DNA of 36,420 bases, from positions 1 to 36,420 of the forward strand of contig JAUXYM010000009.1 in the NCBI GenBank assembly GCA_030694365.1. Direction: 5' to 3'. Shown here one piece after another: positions 8,333 through 15,592 of this stretch. The translations under genes were made by a program, and so were the position numbers. Source of the DNA: Nevskia sp. (lineage in GTDB: Bacteria; Pseudomonadota; Gammaproteobacteria; Nevskiales; Nevskiaceae). Each line of letters opens with the position of its first letter. Position 1 is the stretch's first letter. A model generated the notes under the pieces. It made no database searches. It was not told where the DNA came from and saw only the letters and a list, made by a program, of their open reading frames with translations.

Positions 8333-8869
8333 ATGGTCGCAAGTTTGAAAGAGCTGATGAACGGGCCGATGCGTGCCGGCCGTCTCGACTGGATCGGTCT
8401 GCGGCCGCTTCGTCGCGAGACGCTGCAGTCAGTGGCGGCTGCCGCCGTCGAGATCGGCGGCGGGCTGGTCGGCGATCACTACACCGGGCCGCTCGATGGC
8501 AAGCGCATGGTGTCGATGATCCAGGCCGAGCATCTGGTAGCGGTCGCCGGCATGCTCGGTCTAGCTGAAATTACCCCGTTGATGACCCGACGCAATCTGG
8601 TCGTCTCCGGCCTGAACCTGCTGGCACTGAAAGGCCGGCAGTTCACCATCGGCGAGGCCTTGTTCGAGTTCACCGGCCCCTGCGCACCGTGCTCGCGGAT
8701 GGACGAGAACCTCGGGCCCGGCGGCTTTCAGGCAATGCGCGGCCATGGCGGCATCATCACTCGCGTGCTGCGCGGGGGAACGATTCAGGTTGGTGATGCT
8801 GTGGTGGTGCTCGACGTCAGTCAGCACCTTTCGAACGGCGCGACGCTTAGGCTATTTGATGACTCGTAG
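8333..8869 (+). CDS. MOSC domain protein
   Basis: A 178-residue stand-alone MOSC domain (molybdenum cofactor sulfurase C-terminal type), related to YiiM/YuaD-like proteins that handle N-hydroxylated compounds or sulfur transfer. Visible signs are the opening GRLDWIGLRP, the GGLVGDHYTG segment, RRNLVVSGLNLL, and the conserved cysteine in GPCAPCSRMDE, followed by the GGIITRVLRGG stretch and a closing VGDAVVVL strand. No N-terminal beta-barrel or ferredoxin fusion is present. It is the last gene of the plus-strand run beginning with lpoA, after a spacer of tandem repeats, and its end overlaps the end of sspB by 18 bp tail to tail. The physiological substrate cannot be deduced. Confidence 0.9.
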   Translation: MVASLKELMNGPMRAGRLDWIGLRPLRRETLQSVAAAAVEIGGGLVGDHYTGPLDGKRMVSMIQAEHLVAVAGMLGLAEITPLMTRRNLVVSGLNLLALKGRQFTIGEALFEFTGPCAPCSRMDENLGPGGFQAMRGHGGIITRVLRGGTIQVGDAVVVLDVSQHLSNGATLRLFDDS

Positions 8870-9259
8870 CTTCGGCCGGCCGCTCGGCTTCGGCGGTTCT
8901 GGCGGCAGCTCCGGTGCGTCGGTCGCCGGCTCGCCGGTTTCGGGCTCGCCGAAGACAATGCCTTCGCCGTTCTCGCGCGCGTAGATCGCCAGAACCGCAC
9001 CGCTGGGCACGACGATCTCGTAAGGCCGGCCGCCGAAACGCGCCGAGAAAAAGATCGGATCGTTCTCGATGTTCAGCTCGCGTACCGCCATGCCGCCGAT
9101 ATCGAGCGCGATGCGGCCGTCCTTGACGAACGGCAGCGGCACGGTGACACCGGGCTGGTCAGCGGCAACCAGCAGGTAGGGCGTGAAGCCGTTGTCCAGG
9201 GTCCACTGGTAGATCGCGCGGATCAGGTAGGGACGGCGCGATTTGGACGGATTGGCCAT
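8852..9259 (-). CDS. sspB: ClpXP protease specificity-enhancing factor SspB
   Basis: SspB is an adaptor that binds the ssrA tag on stalled-translation products and delivers them to ClpXP. The 135-residue protein has the Sm-like dimer domain (RPYLIRAIYQWTLDNGFTPY, then IALDIGGMAVREL and FFSARFGGRPYEIVVP). A proline/glutamate-rich flexible linker follows, and the protein ends in the short ClpX-docking tail GRPKLRVIK, which resembles the E. coli XB motif. It follows sspA after 12 bases, as in most gammaproteobacteria, and is the distal gene of the petABC-sspAB run. It ends within the convergent MOSC gene. Confidence 0.97.
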   Translation of the reverse strand: MANPSKSRRPYLIRAIYQWTLDNGFTPYLLVAADQPGVTVPLPFVKDGRIALDIGGMAVRELNIENDPIFFSARFGGRPYEIVVPSGAVLAIYARENGEGIVFGEPETGEPATDAPELPPEPPKPSGRPKLRVIK

Positions 9260-9271
9260 CAGTCAGCGAAC

Positions 9272-9916
9272 TCAGCTACGCCGACGGCCGGTGGCCGGCG
9301 CGATCGTCGACGGATGGAAGCAGCGCTGGAAACCCGGCCGCGCGAACATCCGCGCGCCATAGGCACCAACGCTGGCCGCTTCCGGCGGCAAGGCCAGCTT
9401 GGCCATCTGCACCCGACGCAGCAGCACCGCCCAGGCAGTATCGGCGAGCGAGCATTCCGGGCCAAGAATATGACCGCGCGCTGGGAAGAACCGGGCGCCG
9501 GCCTTGAGGCCTTCGATCAACTGCTTGCGCGCGGCATTCGCTTCGGCACCGGTGCCGGTCATCGCGACCGCCAGCGGAAACAGTTCGTGCTCGATGCGGT
9601 GCAGACTCATCCGGACGCGGGCGCGACCGGCGGGTTCCTGCGGCATCAGCGGCGGATGCGGGTAGCGTTCGTCGAGATATTCGACGATCACCCGGGCGCT
9701 GGAAATCACGCCTTCGCGATCGGCCAGGGTTGGCAGGGTCTGCGCTGGATTGAGGACCAGGAAATCTTCGTCGACCTTGCCGGGCGTGATGATCTTGACC
9801 ACGGCGGTGTCGACGTCCTTCTCGGCGAGGACCAGACGAGCCCAGTCGCCATGCAGCGAATCAGGGCCTACGTAGAGGGTCAAACCCGCGTTGGCGGCGG
9901 GCTTGATCGGGGGCAT
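9272..9916 (-). CDS. sspA: Stringent starvation protein A (GST-fold RNAP-associated regulator)
   Basis: SspA is a glutathione-S-transferase-fold protein that binds RNA polymerase and alters transcription during stationary phase and stress. The thioredoxin-like N-terminal half (LTLYVGPDSLHGDWARLVLA, then LNPAQTLPTL and a VIVEYLDERYPHPPLMP stretch) and the helical C-terminal half are both present. The PHPP motif after the YLDERY segment is a hallmark of SspA over ordinary GSTs. The start at 9916 gives 214 residues, close to the 212 of E. coli; an upstream ATG at 9946 would add ten residues that do not match the family. It lies between petC and sspB, an arrangement common in beta- and gammaproteobacteria. 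Confidence 0.93.
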   Translation of the reverse strand: MPPIKPAANAGLTLYVGPDSLHGDWARLVLAEKDVDTAVVKIITPGKVDEDFLVLNPAQTLPTLADREGVISSARVIVEYLDERYPHPPLMPQEPAGRARVRMSLHRIEHELFPLAVAMTGTGAEANAARKQLIEGLKAGARFFPARGHILGPECSLADTAWAVLLRRVQMAKLALPPEAASVGAYGARMFARPGFQRCFHPSTIAPATGRRRS

Positions 9917-9994
9917 CGGAACTCTTGCTCGCAGACGCAGGGCCATGTCAGACCCTGCGTGCCGCGTGAACTGAAAGGCAGTGCGTCAAGATGA

Positions 9995-10786
9995 TCAATG
10001 AATGTCGCGCCAGAATTCCTTCTTCAGCAGATAGGTCAGACCTAGCAGCACGAACAGGTACAGCATGACTTTCAGGCCGGTGCTGATACGCGCCTGCTTG
10101 CCCGGCTCGGAAGCGTAGTCCAGGAAGTTGACCAGATCGCCGACGAAGCCCTGGTATTCGGCCGGGTTTAGCGTGCCCTTGCTGACTGGCTCGAACGGAC
10201 TGCCTTCGTGATGGCCGCCACCATGTTCCGCGCCGTGCTCGCCCTCAGCGGCGTGCTCGGCCTTCTTCTGCCAGCCCTGCAATTCCCAGAGCACGTGCGG
10301 CATCGAAGCACCCGCCAGCACCGTGTTGTTGACGCCCATCGGACGGCTGTCGTCCAGATAGAAGCTCTGCAGATAGGTGTAGACCCAGTCGGCACCGCGA
10401 GCGCGGGTTTCCAGCGACAGATCCGGCGGCACCCGGCCGAACCAGTCACCAGACGCTGCCGGCATCGCGATCTTGATCTGGTCGCCGAGCTTGTCGCTGG
10501 TGAACATCAGGTTCTTCTTGAGCACATCGGGCGGAATGTTCAGATCCGAGCCGATGCGCTCGTAGCGCAGGTACTTCAGCGAGTGACAGCCCGAGCAATA
10601 GGCCATGAAGTTGCGCGCACCGCGCTGTACCGACGGCAGGTTGCCGGAGTCCGCCGAGAAGTGCAGCAGCGGCATGCCGCTGTTGGCGTTGACCGCCTGC
10701 GGCAGCAGCGCGACGACAGCCATTGCCGAGACTTGGGCCAGACGAGTGAGTAGACGGGTCATGGGACGATTCGAGCGGGGTGTCAT
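9995..10786 (-). CDS. petC: Ubiquinol-cytochrome c reductase, cytochrome c1
   Basis: Cytochrome c1 carries electrons from the Rieske protein to cytochrome c on the periplasmic side of the bc1 complex. The 263-residue protein has a signal sequence (residues ~10-35), the haem c site CSGCH at 64-68 directly followed by SLKYLRYERIG, and Met162 in SMPHVLWELQG as the likely sixth haem ligand. A single C-terminal membrane anchor lies near residues 238-255. An odd feature is a His/Glu/Gly-rich insert at about 174-196 with seven histidines, just behind the MPHVLWELQG segment. Its ATG overlaps the petB stop (ATGA), so translation is coupled. A shorter start at 10762 is possible. Confidence 0.97.
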   Translation of the reverse strand: MTPRSNRPMTRLLTRLAQVSAMAVVALLPQAVNANSGMPLLHFSADSGNLPSVQRGARNFMAYCSGCHSLKYLRYERIGSDLNIPPDVLKKNLMFTSDKLGDQIKIAMPAASGDWFGRVPPDLSLETRARGADWVYTYLQSFYLDDSRPMGVNNTVLAGASMPHVLWELQGWQKKAEHAAEGEHGAEHGGGHHEGSPFEPVSKGTLNPAEYQGFVGDLVNFLDYASEPGKQARISTGLKVMLYLFVLLGLTYLLKKEFWRDIH

Positions 10787-12036
10787 TCGGTCACCCGATC
10801 CGGCACGGGCTTGGTCTTATCGATCTTCGAGTACCACGGCATCAGCAGGAAGAACGCGAAGTAGATGATCGTGCCGATCTGCGAGATCAGCTGCACGGTG
10901 TCACTCGGCGGCTGCAGGCCGTAGTAGTTGAGGATCACGAAATTGATCGCGAAGATGGTCAGCGCGATCTTCGACAGCGCGCCCTTGTAGCGGATCGACT
11001 TCACTTTCGATTTGTCGAGCCAGGGCACGAAGAACAGGATCACCACCGCCGCGCCCATCACGATCACGCCCCAGATCTGGGTGCCGGCGAAGCTCGGCGT
11101 GGCGCGCAACATCGCGTAATAGGTGCCGAAGTACCAGGCTGGCGTGATGTGTTCGGGCGTATTGATCTGGCTGGCCGGCGTGAAGTTCGGCGCTTCCAGC
11201 AAGTAGCCGCCACCGTCCGGCATGAAGAACAGCGCGGCGCAGAAGATGATCAGGAAGCCGGCAACGCCGACCAGATCCTTGACCGTGTAGTACGGGTGGA
11301 ACGGAATGCCGTCGAGCGGAATGCCGGTCGCCGGATCCTTCTTCTTCTTGATCTCGACGCCATCCGGGTTGTTCGAGCCGACTTCATGCAGCGCCAGGAT
11401 GTGGGCGACGACCAGGCCGACCAGCACGAACGGCAGCGCGATGACGTGGATCGAGAACAGGCGGTTCAGCGTGGCATCCGACGGCACGAAATCGCCCTGG
11501 ATCCAGGTCACCAGGTCCGGACCAATGAACGGAATGGTGCCGAACAGGTTGATGATCACCGCCGCGCCCCAGTAGCTCATGTTGCCCCAGGGCAGCACGT
11601 AACCACAGAAGGCTTCGGCCATCAGCACCAGGAAGATCAGCGAGCCGAACACCCAGATCAGTTCGCGCGGCTTCTGGTAGGAGCCGTACATCAGGCCGCG
11701 GAACATGTGCAGGAACACGACGACGAAGAACGCCGAGGCGCCGGTGGAATGCATGTAGCGGATGACGTTGCCCCAAGGCACGTCGCGCATGATGTATTCG
11801 ACCGAGTCGAACGCCGTTTCGGCACCCGGCTTGTAGTGCATGGTCAGGAAGATGCCGGTCAGCAGCTGGTTGACCAGCACCAGCAGTGCCAGCGAGCCGA
11901 AGAAGTACCAGAAGTTGAAGTTCTTCGGCGCGTAATACTCCGACAGATGCTCCTTCCACATCTTGGTGAGCGGGAAGCGATCGTCGATCCAACCGAGCGC
12001 GCCGGTGGTCTTGTACGGGTTTGGCGTGATGGCCAT
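10783..12036 (-). CDS. petB: Ubiquinol-cytochrome c reductase, cytochrome b
   Basis: The quinone-binding, proton-translocating core of the bc1 complex, 417 residues with about eight membrane helices. The haem ligands are His96 and His110 in helix B and His197 and His212 in helix D; the second pair is 15 residues apart, as in cytochrome b6, while mitochondrial proteins have 14. The ER/Qo region reads TPEHITPAWYF (295-303 area), so the usual PEWY is PAWY at 11131-11142. The C-terminal quarter (LDKSKVKSIRYKG to the end) holds the last helices. It lies 38 bp after petA and overlaps petC by 4 bp. Confidence 0.98.
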   Translation of the reverse strand: MAITPNPYKTTGALGWIDDRFPLTKMWKEHLSEYYAPKNFNFWYFFGSLALLVLVNQLLTGIFLTMHYKPGAETAFDSVEYIMRDVPWGNVIRYMHSTGASAFFVVVFLHMFRGLMYGSYQKPRELIWVFGSLIFLVLMAEAFCGYVLPWGNMSYWGAAVIINLFGTIPFIGPDLVTWIQGDFVPSDATLNRLFSIHVIALPFVLVGLVVAHILALHEVGSNNPDGVEIKKKKDPATGIPLDGIPFHPYYTVKDLVGVAGFLIIFCAALFFMPDGGGYLLEAPNFTPASQINTPEHITPAWYFGTYYAMLRATPSFAGTQIWGVIVMGAAVVILFFVPWLDKSKVKSIRYKGALSKIALTIFAINFVILNYYGLQPPSDTVQLISQIGTIIYFAFFLLMPWYSKIDKTKPVPDRVTE

Positions 12037-12074
12037 GGAGAACTATCCGTAGATTGGGTAAGCGGGTGTCGAAC

Positions 12075-12668
12075 TCAGGCCGTCTTCGGGTCTTCGCCGA
12101 TGATGACGACGGTATCGGTCTCGTAGCGATGCGGCGGCACGACGATGTTGGTCGGTGCCGGCACGCCTTTGTAGACGCGTCCCGCGAGATCGAACTTCGA
12201 GCCGTGGCAGGGGCAGAAGAAACCACCCTGCCAGTTCGCCGCGATCTCCGGTGCCGGGTGGTCGGTACGCAGGATCGGCGAGCAGCCGAGGTGCGTGCAG
12301 ACGCCCTTCATGACCATGTATTCCGGCTTCAGCGCGCGCGACTTGTCGGTGATGTACTTCGGCTGCTGCCCGACCTTGGAATCCGGATCGACCAGATCGC
12401 CGGTGACCTTGTCGAGACCGGCCAGCATCTCCGGCGTGCGACGCACGACCCAGATCGGCTGACCGCGCCACAGATAGGTGGCGCGCATGCCCGGCTCGAG
12501 CGTGCTCAGATCGGCGATCACCGGCGCACCGAGCGCCTTGGCGCGGGCACTGGGCTTCAGCGATGCGAGGAACGGCCAGGCGACGGCAGCGGCACCAGCA
12601 GCACCCACGACCGAAGTCGCGGTGGTGAGGAAGCGACGACGGTTGCCGTCGACACCTTCATTGCTCAT
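12075..12668 (-). CDS. petA: Ubiquinol-cytochrome c reductase, Rieske iron-sulfur subunit
   Basis: The Rieske protein takes the first electron from quinol and swings to cytochrome c1. It has 197 residues: a Tat-type N-terminus (NRRRFLTT) merging into the single membrane anchor (about 15-38), a hinge, then the soluble domain with the cluster-binding boxes CTHLGC (124-129) and CPCHGS (152-157), giving two Cys and two His ligands plus the disulfide pair. The ATG at 12668 is chosen because AAAAGG lies upstream and the family starts here; an in-frame extension to 12767 crosses the promoter and hairpin and is rejected. It is the first gene of petABC-sspAB. Confidence 0.97.
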   Translation of the reverse strand: MSNEGVDGNRRRFLTTATSVVGAAGAAAVAWPFLASLKPSARAKALGAPVIADLSTLEPGMRATYLWRGQPIWVVRRTPEMLAGLDKVTGDLVDPDSKVGQQPKYITDKSRALKPEYMVMKGVCTHLGCSPILRTDHPAPEIAANWQGGFFCPCHGSKFDLAGRVYKGVPAPTNIVVPPHRYETDTVVIIGEDPKTA

Positions 12669-12734
12669 GTATATGCGACCTTTTGAGTGCTTGCGGACAA
12701 GCGGATTCGGGGCAGATTCGGGGGCACGTTCTGA

Positions 12735-12752
12735 GGCTGTCCGAGGACAGCC
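12735..12752 (-). other. Hairpin in the petA 5' leader
   Basis: A perfect 8-bp inverted repeat (GGCTGTCC / GGACAGCC with a 2-nt turn, or 7 bp with a 4-nt loop) lies directly downstream of the predicted petA transcription start and about 67 nt before the petA ATG. It has no T-tract behind it, so it is more likely a leader structure that stabilises or regulates the mRNA than a terminator. Confidence 0.55.
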
Positions 12753-12765
12753 GCAAAACCCGGTC

Positions 12766-12795
12766 ATTATACCGGCCGCCGAACGGGATCGTCAT
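12766..12795 (-). promoter_or_regulatory. Predicted sigma-70 promoter of petABC-sspAB
   Basis: On the minus strand a consensus TATAAT -10 lies at 12766-12771 and an ATGACG -35-like hexamer at 12790-12795, separated by 18 nt. Transcription would start near 12759 and give a leader of about 90 nt before petA. The -10 overlaps the stop codon of a small ORF (12767-12859). Confidence 0.6.
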
Positions 12796-12859
12796 CAAGA
12801 CTGATGCCATCTTCGTCGAACTCGCTGTCGAAAGTTTCCGCCGAAGCGCGCTGACTCAT
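12767..12859 (-). CDS. Possible 30-residue acidic protein
   Basis: A small ORF starts with ATG at 12859, only 4 nt after the stop of the Opp-type ATPase gene, and ends with TAA at 12767. The product has a polar N-terminus (MSQRASAETF) and a strongly acidic middle with DSEFDEDG and LDDDP, ending VRRPV. An AAAGAG stretch lies 9 nt before the start, inside the end of the ATPase gene, so translation by coupling is possible. I recognise no family. It could also be a chance frame, since it is short and its 3' end coincides with the petA -10 element. Confidence 0.35.
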   Translation of the reverse strand: MSQRASAETFDSEFDEDGISLDDDPVRRPV

Positions 12860-12863
12860 CGGT

Positions 12864-13823
12864 TCACGCTCTTTCGCAGGCCACGACGCGTTCGCCAGCC
12901 AGGACTTGCAGCACCGGCACGCGCTCGCGGCACACCGGCAACACCTGGCTGCAGCGCGGCGCGAACGCGCAAGCAACCGGGCGCTGCGCCGGATCGGGCG
13001 GCTGACCAGGGATCGATGGCAGCCGTTCCGGCCGTGACCCAAGCAAGGACGGCCGTGAGGCGAGCAAGGCTGCCGTGTAGGGATGCGCCGGACTTGCGAG
13101 CACCGCCGTCGACGGCCCTGCTTCGACGATCGTTCCGGCATACATCACCGCCACGCGATCGCAGTGACCGGCGACGACGCCGAGATCGTGGGTGATCAGC
13201 AACAGAGCGAGATTCAGCTCGCGCCGTAGTTCATCGAGCAGATCGAGAATCTGCGCCTGGATGGTGACATCGAGTGCGGTGGTCGGCTCATCGGCGATCA
13301 GCAACTGCGGCTTGCAGAGCAGCGCCATCGCGATCATCACCCGCTGGCGCTGACCACCGGATAGCTCATGCGGATACTGCTGCAGCCGCCGTATCGCATC
13401 CGGAATACGCACGACATCGAGCATGCGCGCAGCTTCGCGCAGCGCATCGCGACGACTGGCACCGCGATGCACTTCCAGCACTTCGGCCAGTTGCAGCCCG
13501 ATGCTCAGACTCGGATTGAGGCTGGTCATCGGGTCCTGGAAAATCATCGCGATGCGGCTGCCACGCAGGCGATCCATCTGCTGGCGGCTGGCGCCGAGCA
13601 GTTCGCGGCCGTCGAAACGGATCGAGCCTTCCACCGCAGCACTGGCCGGCAGCAGGCCGAGAATCGCCAGCGCCGTCTGGCTCTTGCCGGAGCCGGATTC
13701 GCCGACCAGGCCCAGCGATTCGCCGGCGCCGAGTTGCAGGCTGACGCCGTCGAGCACCGTGACCGGCGCTACTCCCCTACCCCGTCCCGGATAGCGAACA
13801 CGCAAGGCTTCGAGTTCGAGCAT
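12864..13823 (-). CDS. Oligopeptide-type ABC transporter ATP-binding protein (OppD/DppD-like)
   Basis: A 319-residue ATPase of the oligopeptide/dipeptide importer type. It shows Walker A (GESGSGKS, about 41-48), the Q-loop in [12 protein letters not shown], the signature LSGGQRQR, Walker B with [12 protein letters not shown] and the H-loop in LLITHDLG. It ends with the extended oligo_HPY domain holding cysteines in CAFAPRC, VC and VAC, which in OppD/DppD relatives bind an iron-sulfur cluster. It follows oppC by 3 nt. No partner ATPase gene of the OppF type follows, although these importers normally use two different ATPases, so this protein may work as a homodimer or share a partner encoded elsewhere. 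Confidence 0.93.
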   Translation of the reverse strand: MLELEALRVRYPGRGRGVAPVTVLDGVSLQLGAGESLGLVGESGSGKSQTALAILGLLPASAAVEGSIRFDGRELLGASRQQMDRLRGSRIAMIFQDPMTSLNPSLSIGLQLAEVLEVHRGASRRDALREAARMLDVVRIPDAIRRLQQYPHELSGGQRQRVMIAMALLCKPQLLIADEPTTALDVTIQAQILDLLDELRRELNLALLLITHDLGVVAGHCDRVAVMYAGTIVEAGPSTAVLASPAHPYTAALLASRPSLLGSRPERLPSIPGQPPDPAQRPVACAFAPRCSQVLPVCRERVPVLQVLAGERVVACERA

Positions 13824-13826
13824 CGG

Positions 13827-14666
13827 CTAGCGTCCTGCGCGGCTCGGCGCGCCGCCGTCCAATGCTTCGCGCAAGGCATCGCCGAGCTGGTTGAAGCACA
13901 GCAGGGTCAGCGCCAAGAAACCGGCCGGAAAGATCAGCCCCCAAGGCGTGACTTCCATCGCCCGCGCGCCGTCGTTGACCAGCGCCCCCCAACTGGTCGC
14001 AGGCTCCTGGATGCCGAGGCCGAGGAAGCTCAGGAACGACTCGACCAGGATCGCCTGCGGGATCGACAAGGTCGCACAGACGATCACCACGCCGATCAGG
14101 TTCGGCACGATGTGCTGGCGAATGATCGCCGCCGGGCCGAGCCCTGAAATCACCGCCGCGTCGATGAACTCGCGCCGCCGCAGCGCCAGGGTCTGGCCGC
14201 GAACGATGCGCGCCATGTCCAGCCAGTTGACCGCGCCGATCGCGACGAAGATCAGCAGCCAGTGGCGACCGAACAGCACCATCAGCAGGATCACGAAGAA
14301 CATGAACGGCAGCGCGTACAGGATGTCGACGATGCGCATCATCAGCGCATCGATCCGGCCGCCGAGATAACCCGCCACCGCGCCCCAGGCGATACCGATC
14401 ACCAGCGCGACCAGGGTCGACACCAGGCCGACCGCCAAGGACAGTCGCCCGCCGACGCAGACCCGCGCGAACAGATCGCGGCCGAGCTCATCGGTGCCGA
14501 ACGGATGCGCCCAACTCGGGCCACGGCCCCAGTCGGCTTCGAAGTCGATGGCATCGAAAGGCTGCGGCGCGAGCCACGGCCCGACGATCGCCAGCAGCAG
14601 GATCAGTAGCAGCAGCACGGCCGGCATCGCCACACCCGGTTGCCGCAGCAGTTCGCGAAGCTTCAT
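13827..14666 (-). CDS. Peptide ABC transporter permease (OppC-like)
   Basis: A 279-residue inner-membrane permease with an N-terminal helix (about 14-33), a periplasmic loop with the typical HPFGTDELGRDLFARV sequence of the OppC N-terminal domain, then five more helices. The cytoplasmic coupling segment reads EFIDAAVISGLGPAAIIRQH with the conserved EAA-like alanine-glycine pattern. It forms the channel together with OppB. Its ATG at 14666 overlaps the oppB stop (ATGA). An open frame reaches upstream to 14975 but lies inside oppB and is not part of the protein. Confidence 0.94.
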   Translation of the reverse strand: MKLRELLRQPGVAMPAVLLLLILLLAIVGPWLAPQPFDAIDFEADWGRGPSWAHPFGTDELGRDLFARVCVGGRLSLAVGLVSTLVALVIGIAWGAVAGYLGGRIDALMMRIVDILYALPFMFFVILLMVLFGRHWLLIFVAIGAVNWLDMARIVRGQTLALRRREFIDAAVISGLGPAAIIRQHIVPNLIGVVIVCATLSIPQAILVESFLSFLGLGIQEPATSWGALVNDGARAMEVTPWGLIFPAGFLALTLLCFNQLGDALREALDGGAPSRAGR

Positions 14667-15583
14667 GCCAGCCGCGCCCGCGGATCGAGCGCGCCATAGG
14701 CGAGATCGACGATGAAGTTGAACGCAATCACCAGCGCGCCATAGAACAGCACCACGCCGAGCACCAGCGTGTAGTCGCGATTCAAGGCACCTTGCACGAA
14801 GTAGCGGCCGATGCCGGGAATGCCGAACACCTGTTCGACCACCACCGAGCCGGTCATCAAGCCAGCCGCCGCCGGGCCGAGATAGGACAGCACCGGCAGC
14901 AGCGCCGGCTTCAGCGCATGGCGCAATACGATCAGGTGCTCGGGCAGACCTTTCGCGCGTGCCGTTCGTATCCACGGCGCGTCGAGCGCGTCAGTCAGCG
15001 CGCCGCGCGTCAATCTCGCGATCGCCGCCAGTTGCGGCAAGGCCAGCGCAATTGACGGCAACACAGCGGCGGCGATGCTGCCGTCCCAGCCACCGGCCGG
15101 CAGCCAGGCCAGGCCCAGCGCGAAGATCAGGATCAGCAGCGGCGCGACCACATAGGACGGCACCGACAAACCCATCAGCGCGATCAGCATCAGGCCGCGA
15201 TCGAGTCGGCTGCCGGGCCGCATTGCGGCGATCGCACCCAGGGCAACGCCGCCGCTCAAGGCCAGCAGCAAGGCGGCTGCACCGATGGCCGCCGACACCG
15301 GCGCGCCGCTGGCGATCAAGCCAGTCACGGTCTGGCCTTCGTACTGGAATGAAGGGCCGAGATCACCGTGCAGCAAGCCACCGAGATAACGCCCGAACTG
15401 CTGCCACAGCGGTTCATCGAGATGGAACTCTGCGGCCAGCCGCGCTTCGATTTCCGGTGGCAGGCTGCGCTCGCTGTCGAACGGCCCGCCGGGTGCGGCG
15501 TGCATCAGGCAGAAGCTCAATGCGATGAGCACGAACAGGGTCGGCACCGCCGTCAGCAGGCGGCGGCCGGCATAGCTCAGCAT
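14663..15583 (-). CDS. Peptide ABC transporter permease (OppB-like)
   Basis: A 306-residue permease, the same length as E. coli OppB. It opens with LSYAGRRLLTAVPTLFVLIA (helix 1), has the large periplasmic loop with LDEPLWQQFGRYLGGLLHGDLG and the coupling helix with RTARAKGLPEHLIVLRHALK, where the EAA-loop alanine and glycine are kept. About six membrane helices. It pairs with the OppC-like protein. It lies 9 nt after the binding-protein gene and overlaps oppC, so the four genes form one operon. Confidence 0.94.
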   Translation of the reverse strand: MLSYAGRRLLTAVPTLFVLIALSFCLMHAAPGGPFDSERSLPPEIEARLAAEFHLDEPLWQQFGRYLGGLLHGDLGPSFQYEGQTVTGLIASGAPVSAAIGAAALLLALSGGVALGAIAAMRPGSRLDRGLMLIALMGLSVPSYVVAPLLILIFALGLAWLPAGGWDGSIAAAVLPSIALALPQLAAIARLTRGALTDALDAPWIRTARAKGLPEHLIVLRHALKPALLPVLSYLGPAAAGLMTGSVVVEQVFGIPGIGRYFVQGALNRDYTLVLGVVLFYGALVIAFNFIVDLAYGALDPRARLA

Positions 15584-15592
15584 CGGTTCGTC

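Noticed and set aside
10780..12126. 448-codon open frame on the plus strand opposite petB
   Set aside because: Asp/Arg/Gln/His-rich shadow of the cytochrome b gene without any family motif or ribosome binding site.
12860..13141. Longer form of the small acidic ORF, 124 codons
   Set aside because: The extension is an Arg/Cys/Ser-rich shadow of the Opp ATPase gene; only the part after 12859 could be real.
14667..14975. N-terminal extension of the OppC-like permease
   Set aside because: It lies entirely inside oppB in another frame; the ATGA overlap at 14663-14666 and the usual OppC start at 14666 decide.
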